A DNA stretch of 64,000 nt from Hoplostethus atlanticus (lineage: Eukaryota > Chordata > Actinopteri > Trachichthyiformes > Trachichthyidae), in assembly GCA_034670405.1 (NCBI GenBank), contig JAXDDX010000072.1:868001-932000 (forward strand), written 5' to 3'. The notes below the pieces were generated by a model. It had not been told where the DNA came from and made no database searches. It worked only from the letters and a program-made list of their open reading frames with translations. Below, one piece after another: positions 48,801-60,300 of this stretch. Position numbers and translations under genes: made by a program. Within the stretch, counting starts at the first letter, position 1. Each line of letters opens with the position of its first letter.

Positions 48801-49381
48801 TTTATTACACTTTTATTTAGAACATTACTGAATCGATCTTTCAGTGACCTCCATAGCGGCCATCTTGAAGTGTACCAAAAGAGATGACCTTCAATTATCC
48901 TTCCAGAAGTGTCCATTCAATTGATTCTATTTCTGTATTTTAGTCCTTAATGGTGACAGCTGTGGTTGCTAGGAGATTTGGGATACAAGTGCAAAGCCTC
49001 TATCATGTTTCATGTACATTTTAAGTTGTCATTTTTTCACTTTTGAGTTACTGCCTATGTTCTCATCACTTTACAGGTAAGTTGACCAATGGGACAACCT
49101 CCCAAAACATTACCAATTTGCTCTTGATTGTATAATTCATTCCCTCTTTTGTCCCTCTCCCTTCTCGCAATCCTCTCACCGCAGGTCTGCAAGTTTCCAG
49201 AGTTTTGTGAAGATGGCGCTCATTAAAAACCCTCGTAAAAGGCCCTCAGCTGAGACACTGCTGCAGGTTAACACGCTCTCTGTAGCTTGTTATTGATTGC
49301 CTTTTATAAACCTAGATAATTCGCTCAGCATATCTTTGCTTTGCATTGAATACAATTTCCTGGGAGTGTTCAAAGTCCTGT

Positions 49382-49433
<52 letters not shown>

Positions 49434-51288
49434 AAGATACTTTATTGATCCCCGGGGTGAAATTCTGGAAATTGATGTTTGACTTCCTCTTGTAGCATCC
49501 CTTCGTGACCCAGCTGCTGACCCGTAACCTGGTCATCGAGCTGCTGGACATGGCCAACAACCCTGAGCTCCACACCACCACGCACAGCATGGACGACAAC
49601 GACCTGGAGGTCAGTACTGGGAGGACTGGGACAGGACAAGTACCAGACATACTGATGAATTGACGGTTTTGGTGTCAATACAATATTTAATTCAATTAAT
49701 TTAACTATACACAATACAACGAGTGCCTGAAAGTTTAGAAGACAAAGAAAGTATTTCAAAGTTGTTTTAATATACGTGTGTGATTGACAACTTACATGAA
49801 ACTATCTGAATTGTCCTGATACAATAAAACATAACCCCCTTTTACCCCCCTTTTTTGTAAAGTGATTTGTAAGTGTTTTTAAAAGCACTAAATTAATAAT
49901 GATAGATTTATTTTTATTTTGGTTTTGTTCTTTATTATTTTATTTTTACTATTAGAAAGTAGTATTAATAGAATTACTACTATCACCACTGCGACTACGA
50001 CTACTACTACTACTGCTAATACTATTCCTACTGCCACTACTAATACTGTGCGACAGGAACCCACTCAAGCACTGTATTTTTAGACGGTTCATCAATATGG
50101 CTATAGAATGAGGAAGAGAGGCCATACATTTAGTTTGTCATTTGTTTATTGAAGAGGTGATGGGTGTTTCATGGGTGATGGGTGTTCCTCAACATATAAA
50201 TCAATCACTAAATCAATCGCCTCAGAAGTAGGCTACTACTAGTATTACTTCTGCTATTACTATTACTACTACTTCTACTGCTACTACTACTACTACTAAT
50301 AATACTAATATATATTTTCATTGTATATTATCGGTGTTATATTACCCATCTGGCACTCTAGTTTTATTGTTCTTTTTCAGTGTATAATGTTTTTAGTGAA
50401 ATGTCATCTATGTGTGTTATGTTAACAGATTGGGGAAGTGGCTCCTGACAAGATCCAGTCAGCAGGGAAACACCTGCCTGTAGAGAGGACGCTATCTGAG
50501 GAACAATGTGAGTGCACGCACATGCGACAAACACACACACCACACTTTTTTGGGTATATTTTCATATCGTATTTCCATTCATTTTTCTTTGCCTCTACTG
50601 TATTTGTTCCATAATTCTGTAATGAATTACAGAATTATGGGTGTGTGCAGAATTTGTCATACTTTTCATTCTTATACTTCTACTTCTATATGTTCTTGAC
50701 ATGTTGCAGTTGTCATTTGTGTTATCTTTCATACCCACGATTTACTCTATTTGACTTTTGACTATAGTGGTTGTAGTGGTAGTAAACTGAGCTGACTGAG
50801 TTTTATTTACTTTATTTATTTACATCAATGCCAATTACAACCACTCATGCCCTGGAAACACCCATCAATTCTAGTAGTAGTAGTAGTAGTAGTACTAGTA
50901 GTAGTGTAGTGGTGGTAGTGGTAGTAACAGTAATAGTAGTACAGGTAGCAGTAGCAGTAGGCTTTACAAGAATACAATTCTGTGGGAAAGACTGAATACT
51001 GAAATTTAATCAATTAATTAAATAATAATTAATTAATATCTATCAGCAGCTTAAAGGTTCAAGAACTTTATTTGTCACATACACATACAGGATGTATAGT
51101 GAAATGAAAGTGGCAATGCTTACGGGATTGTGCAAAAAAAACAACAACAGTATACAATATAAAGAAGCAGCAATATTTACAGTACAAAGTAAAAAGTAAA
51201 AAGAAGCAACCCTAATATATTAAGAATATAAATAAAAAAAGTATGAAAAATATGTGAAAAATATATAAATATGTGTAGTCACTATCTG

Positions 51289-51334
<46 letters not shown>

Positions 51335-54300
51335 CGCGCGCACATAAGATAGGCAGGTTAAACATATCCCGTAGAAGCTAGCGTTAGCAGTGGCTAGTAG
51401 TCAACATTAACATCAGTTGCTTTGTTAAATTAGCCTGCTGGCTAGTTACCTAGCTAAAAAAGCCAAAAAACTACCAACCACTGCATTGACATCAGTTGCT
51501 TTGCTAAATTAGCCTGCTGGATAGTTTGCTAGCTAACAGTTTGTTCAGGTTAACTGAGCTGACTCTTCCCAAACTACAACTCAGTACAACAGTGTTTTAG
51601 AGTAGAGACTAGGGCTAAAGACAAGAGTTTACTGTGAACCCTAGGGCATGTGTAGCATGTGTGCGCCTGTGGTATGCAAACACCTTGTAAGTGTGTCTAT
51701 AAATATAAATGGGAAGTTGAGGTCAACGGCAGTCTGATGTAAAGTACGGTGTGGTACTGAGCAGTGTGAAGACAGCCGGTCACACCAGAGCTACACTTGA
51801 CACTTCTACTACAAGAAGCCCATTGACAGTGCAGCAGTATGAAGTCACTCAGACCAGTGCATAGAAGTACCACTGTCCAGCACACGCTAATGGCATGTTC
51901 TCACTGCCATCCTCTGACATGGCCTCCATCCCACATGTATGGACCGGATAACAACGTGAGGACAGTTACTGAGAAACCTATTGTCCTGATTCATATTATG
52001 GAGATTACAGCACTGAATACACAGTGTCTGGGTAGACAATGAATCCACTCTTCAGCAATGACAAACCATGTACATGCATTCATACAGTCAGATGTACACT
52101 ACTGAACCCCAAGGACTCGCACATATGGGTTTAGAAATGCATTACTGTTGAGACAAAACTGCAATTGCAACTCTTTTTGCTGAAATTTTAATCAATTGCT
52201 TTGTCTCTTCAGCTATGGTGGCTATCGCTGCTCATGCTTACTACCCAGTTCTTCTTCTATTGATTCCAAACAAACTGGACATGTAAAAAGGCATTTCCCG
52301 GGATTTTTCATGGAAAAAAACCTACCAGACACTGGGTGTTAAGAACAACAAATATGAACTATGAACTTTATGAACTATATGAAAAATACTCACGAAGTAC
52401 GAATACACATAAAAGGTACTCTGGCTATGTGGCTACTATGGCTTTCATGCTAAACTGGGGTCAGGTCTGTGTTGTGTTAGAAGCCCGGTCTACCATGGTG
52501 CTAACTCATTATTGACGCCGTGATTGGCAATGCGTGGTTGCCGAGTGGACCCTGCGGCCACTGACAGCTAATGCTGATCAATGCACTTGAGAGTGAATGC
52601 TTATCAATAGAATCGTCTGGACTGTCTGTTAGCGGATCGGTCTGATTTTTATTGCCTTGCTCTGATGTTCTTTACCGCACCACCCTGTATGCAATACTGA
52701 TTTAATTCTCACATTTTTTCCTTGTAGTTGATCAACTGAAGTTTAGGCCCCCATTAAGGAAAGTCACAGAGCCTTATCCTGATATGGTAATGCACTTTTT
52801 CATCATTAGCTTTTGACAGTATATGCTTTATGCCGATGACCTATGATTATATATGACAAAGGGTTCTGTTTTGGTCCCTCTTCAGCAGGGCTCCTATGAT
52901 GACGACTGGAATCTTTCCGGTGATGAAGACGAGTCACCGTAAGACGTTCCTCTTACTTAGACTGCTTTCCTTTCTGTACCAGGAATATTATGATAATCTC
53001 TTTAAATGCATCACATCTGTACAGGATGCGCCTTTTTAACTGATCAGAAGTAAACTTGAGGACATCAATGAAAAAACAGCCCAAAACCCCCTCCTCTGTT
53101 CATGAATGTGGATATTAATAGCCCTAGACTCTTGATAGAAAACCTGTGACACCTTAGTGAAAAAAATGGTGGGTTCTTCTAGGGTTAGACCGATATATGG
53201 GGAAATGGAATCTGGTTCAGTCAGTGTCCTCCACGTCTGATATGATGGATATGATTCAGTTGGATTGATTACATATTTTATTGTGAAATGTATCAGTATT
53301 ATCGGTATTTATCAATATTACACTTCACCTGAATTGATTCTAATGAGACAGTTTGATCAGATTCCACACAAGTATACGTGAATATGTTTAATTATTAGTA
53401 GCAACAGTAGTAGTGGTAATAGCGGTAATTGTAGCAGTAGCAGTGTCATCATCATTATTATTATTAAGGATATCAAATATTGGTACATAATATCAGCAGC
53501 TTCAATCCAGAAACATCAGTATGAGTATCAGCCAAACTGATATCAGACATGCCCCTTCCCTGCTATTGTGGTCGGCCAGCCAGGCCCGTAGTCAGATAAA
53601 CACCAGGTCTTCCTGTTTGCAGGAGCCTGTTGGAATGTGTGGAGCAAGCTCTGCAGCTGAGGTAGGCCACATCAATCCACTCCAAACACGCCTAACCACC
53701 ACCAGTGTGCCCTCCATTAATTTATCTGAAATCAGTTGTCATTATTAATTTTATCATTGTGTGATTACTTGCTAGTGCAAAAGATCTGTCATGTGGTTTT
53801 GTGTATACACTCCACTACTCCCACCCCAAACAACACTGTTAAACATCATGAGCTGGATCTGATTTAGCGCAAACCCGCTGGTTTTAGTCCTTGGCTTTTG
53901 TGCTTGTGTGTGTTCTTTTGTGTGTGGTTTTTCTTTTGGCATTTTTTGTGCTACCCTCAGCTTTCAGCTTCATCGTCCAGCTTTCTGTGAAATTGCTCAA
54001 CAGCTATATTTCGACCTCATCAGATATTCTTAAACAAGACTATTTGATGTGATCATCTATGCACTCAGTGCCTGATGAGGAAGTTGTTGCTCCTTTGTCT
54101 TTCAGGAGTTTAACCATCAGGAGGGCGCCATCTACTGATGTGAGTGGTAACTACATGAGCAAACCCTAAGATCCTCTGTTGAAATACGCATTGACCATAT
54201 TGTGCAAAAATGTCACCCTCTCAGAAAGAGTTGTCTTTTGTCCTGTTACTCTACCATTTCTGTTTTTCAGGGGGGTAAAAGCAGCAGGAAGAGTGGTTTG

Positions 54301-57300
54301 TTCAGCCCGTCCACGGCATCTCTGCCAGCCTTCAGCTCCTTCACTCCGAACGTGGAGGAGAAGGACTCAACGCTGCGACCCAGCTGCACACTGGGCCCTG
54401 ACTCCGCCCTCACCGCCGACTCCACCTCCTCTTCAGGTACAACGCATCCAAACAACCTCACCTTAATCACTCATGATAAAGTCAGTATGCACAGGTGCAT
54501 CAATTCACTAAACCTTAAGGTCCCTCCATTTAATATCATTTTCCACAAAAACTTCAAACCTGTTGGTATCTACTGAATTTCTGGGGACAATGTGAATTTG
54601 GACTCTCTTAGGCTAAGCTGTGGCGGGTATTGACACCCATGAGTATACACAAACACGACTCTTTGCACATATCAGTGGTCAGTCTTCCATCAATGAGAAT
54701 ATATTTTTTGTACACATTATTCATAATAGTGTATTATAATGTGAATTTTTACCTCACATCATAGCTTTCCCTATATAGGGCCCAGTAAGGAGAGTACAGT
54801 TTAAAGTATAAAGTCCAACATGGCTTCACCTCAGGCAGGTCTCTCTAGTGACATGGTCGCTCTCTTCAAATAGACTAATGTTAGATGTCTGAATCATTTT
54901 CAGTTTAGAGAACTATCTAGGCCTGTTTGTTTTGTAATGCATATGGAGGCTACAATGTTTCACTCTGATATACGCACACACACACACACACACACACACA
55001 GAGAGAGAGAGACACGGATCTCTTTTGCGAGTGCACGAATCAATTAAGTCACTAGTTAAAAACGTCACTAGTCATACTCTTTGGCTCTGCCCATTGAGAT
55101 TTAACTCAACCACTGAGATTATTTCTGCCGCAGCAACTCTGCCTTCAAAAACTCCAATCTGTATTTCAGTTTAATTCTAATCTGATACAATCCTGTATTT
55201 TTTCACCAGGCTTGGCCAGGTGCTCGGCCACGCAGGACATTAGACATCGACCAGACAGTGACCCCTGTCTGCCTGCGGGGGACACTGTAAAGGCAGAGAG
55301 GAAGCCTGTTGCTGTTACCTCTCCAAAAAGGGAGATGCCCTTATCGCCCGAGTGGAGTACGCTGAGGAAAAAGACTGAGGACTCTGTGAGTTTAAGCTGA
55401 ACATTTATGCTATCTACATATCAACAGTAAACATCAGTAAGCTTGTGTGGTTTGCTAACCAAATAACTTGTCCTACTGATTTTGTTTCGACCCTTTAAAA
55501 GTCTGAAATCATACCGTCATCATCGTCCCCTTTCTTTTGTTATGTGTAACCTTTTAAATTTCTAGAGAGCTGATTGTCATGGACTCCCTCCTACTCCTCA
55601 AGTCCATGTAAGTGTGAAATCTAACAGCATGTAACCTACAAAAAAAGCTCACAAGTTGCAGTCCTCTGATAATTAACATCATATGCATCCTCGCATGCTT
55701 AAAGCTGCACTAAGCAAAAATATGTCATGAAGTGGGGCTATAACAAAAAAAGAGTGCCCCATCACCACTAACTGAGATGCTGTAGATTCACCATATTTGC
55801 CCAAATTAAATTTTGGTGTCAGGTTTGGTCCCTGGTGGGAAATCTTCTCCACCCTGGTAGTGACGAAGCTAAACTCAAGAATCTCCTAAACAGCAAGCAG
55901 TCCCCATCCCTTTGGTATCTTTTGGTATAAAGCATCACAGACCAGCCGGGTTGGTAAACACGACCGTACTGTTTTGCGATTTACTGATGTCACCTTACAG
56001 GATTTCTTGGTAATGAAGTCCTCAAAATTCAAGCAGTTACCTCTTGCTGCTATTTGGCGCCACCAATGTGCTAAATTGCATAGTGCAGCTTTAAATGCAG
56101 TACAGACTGTAGTTATTATTATTAAAACCTTTAAAGACCTACTACTCCAGGCCATTGCTAACTCAGTCCTTATGCCGGGTTCTGTAGATGGGAGCCTGCT
56201 TCTCCAAAGTTTTCAACGGTTGTCCCCTGAAAATCCACTGTGCTGTGACCTGGATTTTGCCCAAGACAAGAGGTAAGGCTAATGAAAAATTAATTTAGTA
56301 ATTATAAATATAACCGATCAATGAAAAATAGGCTTACACTGTTATATATATCATAAATATGTTATGTTAAATTCATTCCAGGAGTTATTTCTTGATGAAG
56401 TGTTTGAAGTTTTTTATTGTACCCACTTTCCCTCAACCTGCCTCGTCTACTTCAGTTAGTGATTTCTTGCATTTCCCAAAATACCTTCTGACAAACCCCA
56501 TAGAATGTGCCTGGACTTGTTGCATTCAGTATGAGTAGCGATAGGAAGATCAAGAGAGTTTTCCATTCAAGAAATAAACAAGAGCTGAAAATGACAACCG
56601 CTCCCCTCCCCTTGACTTAGGGTGGCCTGTAATTGACACAAACAATGAAGCCACATTTTCACAATAGATAAGAGTAAGGACTTAGAGTGGAGATACAACA
56701 GAAACGTCTTGTGAAGAGGTAATATATCACCATGCAAAATGGTGGAATAATAATACTGCTTTGTCATTTGTTTTTTTGGCTTGAGAGAACAAGGCTTTTT
56801 AGCCTTCGTAGCTGACATGAGATGCTCATAGCAATGTCCTCCATGGTTGAGCAGTAATGAAAGTAATGAAAATGGGGGGGTGAGTTTTGAAAGCCAGAAA
56901 TCTTAGCATCCGGCCAAGTAATCATTGAGTCAATGGTTTTGATCAACAACCCTATCAACCCCCGCAGATATATTATGGTCATTTTGTGCTGGGGGACAGA
57001 AAAAAACCTGTTGCATCTTTAACAAGCAACATCTTTTCCATCTTAGACCAGTACCTTATTCTGGGGGCGGAGGAGGGTGTCTACATACTCAACCTCAATG
57101 AGCTTCATGAAGATACATTAGAGAAGGTAAGAAAAAAGGATTAATGATGATTAATGAGCAGAAAATGTTTAGGTGTGTAGATGTGCACTGTAAAAAACGA
57201 TTCACCTTATCAAATGTATTCAATTTACAGATGTAGAGAACATATGTACAGAACAATCTAGGCGTGCAGATGGGTGTGGTATATCACATGATATACCATA

Positions 57301-60300
57301 CATGATTATAGCACACATGGGATTCAGTGGATTTTACTGAGTTTGACTGGTTTTACAGTTGCTCCCTCAGCGATGTACGTGGCTGTACGTTATGAACAAC
57401 GTCTTGATGTCCGTGTCAGGTAAATCCCTTCCCTTTTGTCAGAGAAAACAGAGTACTCTGTGTAATCTCATTTCCCTCGGGTCTAACAAGCTGTCCGTCC
57501 CGCAGGGAAGTCGTCCCAGCTTTTTTCCCACAGTCTGATGGCTCTGTTTGAACAGAGAGGACATCTACAGAAGAAGCACAGCAGTCTGTCGCTCAGCACC
57601 AACCGATTCACCGAAAGGATGAGCCCCAGGTAGGGAGGAAGTCAACTGGGCCAATACAAGAAGCCAATATTGGTCTTTTATTAAAAATAAATGGATATGA
57701 TTCACTCAGTGTCGTCCATCTCTGGCATTCCATATTATATTACATATTTATTGTAGAATTCATCAATACTACACTGGTTGTCTTTGGTCCTCATGACTTT
57801 TTCTAGACCCACTTTTTGGACAAACCAGTGTTAGAATTCCTAACGTTTACCCTCTTCAATTGACAGTGTATTGGCCTTCTCTTAGAACTCTCAAATTCAT
57901 TGGCCTTTCAAATGTTATAAACAAGAGGACCCTATTGGCTACAGCGACTTCCAGATTTAAGTGCAGCATTTGATACTGTTGACCATGAGATCCTCCTTGA
58001 TAGGCTGGAAAAGTGGGTCGGCTGCTCAGGCACAGTTCTAAATTGGTTTAGGACCTACCTCTCTTTGGGTAACTTCTCATCTCAAAAAGTTAAAATTACA
58101 TGTGGTGTGCCACAAGGCTCGATTCTAGGCCCTTTGGTATTTATTTATTTGACATGCTACCAAAATATGTTCCAGGTAGAGCCCTCAGATCCACAAATTC
58201 CCATTTTTAAGATATCCCTACTACAAGGACAATGGTTCCACTCTGAAACAGCCTTCCAGTGGATCTTAGGGCAGCTACTTCGGTTGAAGTTTTTAAGCGT
58301 TTGCTCAAGACCTACCTTTTTAGTAGTAGTAGCAGTAGCGGTAGTAGTAGCAGTATTACAGATCTTCTCAATCCCCAATTAGAAGAGTTTTGGCAGGAAA
58401 AACACACTTAGCAACTGCTATAGCTTTCCTATCTTTAGCAAGGATTTTTTGTTCTGTATTGTGTTTCCACCAGCAGGAAGTATGCCATATCTGTGAAGAT
58501 ACCCGACACTAAAGGCTGCAGGAGGTGCAGTGTAGGTAAGTGAAGCAGAATTTGCCCTAGATTCAATGTCATATCTAATCAGTCGTGTAACTACAAACCC
58601 CAGTGTCCGAGTCTTTCTTTCTTTCTCTCTCTCAGCAAGAAACCCGTACACAGACAGTACATTCCTATGTGGGGCGGTTCCATCTGGCCTGGTTCTGCTG
58701 TTGTGGTACGAGCCACTCCAGAAGTTCATGCAACTAAAGGTCTGTACCAAGATGTTGCACTTTCAATGATCTCCAATAGATTACAATATTGTTGTGTGTG
58801 TTATTATTGGGGTTAGACTGATATGTCGGTTTGCAGATATATGGGGGCCAATATTGGCCTTTAATTAAAAATGGGATCTGGTCCAGTCAGTGTCGTCCAC
58901 CTCTGATATGATGGATACAATGCCGTTTGATTGATTACATATTTATAGTAGAATTAATCAATACTACACTAGTTGTCTATGGGAAGTCCATAACCTGAAT
59001 TTCACTTAAGTATGTGTGGATGTAAGTATTATTATTATTGTTATTATTATTACCTGGGGTTAAATGGAGAATTTTAGTTTAAATGCTGTTTCAGAGGCTT
59101 TTCTACCCTGACAAAAGTAAAAAAAAAGAAGATATATTTCTTTGCCATGAAAATGGTCAAATATGACATACCAAATATCACAAAATATCAGCTTTCGGCG
59201 GCTTTAAACCAACTAATTATAATATTACCTGACCGTTTCTCTTTCTATTGCCATGTGTTTCGCTTGCAGCACATAGCGATAGGCCTCCCGGATTCTCTCC
59301 CTATATTCGAGAGCCTTGTGTTGGTGACGGATGAGTTTCCACAGCTGTGTGTTGGGGTGAGAGACTGCAGCAACGGCAAACCCTCAGCCAACCAGCAGCT
59401 CAAGTTTGACATTATAGAGCTGAACGGCACGCCTAATTCCAAACCAGGTAGGATGCGCGAGTGCTGTGGTGACTGGTAAGGTTGGTTTAGTATGGGTTTA
59501 AATATGGGTTTTCTGTCTGTCTATAGAGCTTAAAGCGTTCTTTTGTTCAAGTTCCAGAAGTAAATTTCCCATTCATTTTTCATAGATAGAAAAATATCGA
59601 TCTATGAAAAATGAAAAAAGGCAAGGGTACAAGACTGTGTACGTAAGGGGCTCGGGGCAAAAATGCGTAGGAAATAAAAATGAGGGGGCGATAATATAAT
59701 TTGCATTTTATTTATGCATTTAGTTTTTCATATTTTTCCGTGTAAAGTGACTAGCTAGTTGAAGTTTTGTCTTTGCCTCGTATTTTCACTAGCTACTAGT
59801 TTAAAAAAAAAATCAAAAAGCAGTGAGCAGTGTTTCCCAAGTCTATCCAGAATACCACCACAGCCATTATAGTCATGGGCAGCCTCAGAACTCGCTATGT
59901 CTCCAATGGTACGTTTGCAGTCGATTGTTTGGAGTGCCCTCCAGTGGCCAGAAACCAGGAAGTCGATGAGGCTAAACGGCTAATATGGTCTTTTATCAGA
60001 GTTAACCTGGAAATCATGACAAATGACACCATCATTTCAATGTAAATGCATCTATCTGACTGGTACAGCATCAGGCAGTGAGGAACTGCAATACTCATGA
60101 CGTACTACCAGTACCAGTACGCCCTCTGGTGTTGTTGAATTGAATATTTCAATTCAATATATTTCAACTTTATTTAGAAGTCCCCAGATGTGTGTCACAG
60201 TGAGCTCAATCGGTCTTGAGAAAACTGAATTAAAAATTAGAGTTCAACGTTAAATTCTATAAAGATCTCATTCAATTTCAAGCCATTGCATTCAGTTTCT

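Noticed and set aside
52837..52850. TGACCTATGATTAT resembling the miR-192 seed region (a miR-192/194 cluster lies near MEN1 in human)
   Set aside because: Mismatches follow the seed and no hairpin partner is visible.
60120..60132. CTCF-like CGCCCTCTGGTGT in map4k2 intron 27
   Set aside because: A fair match, but a single motif deep in an intron has no context to support a function.
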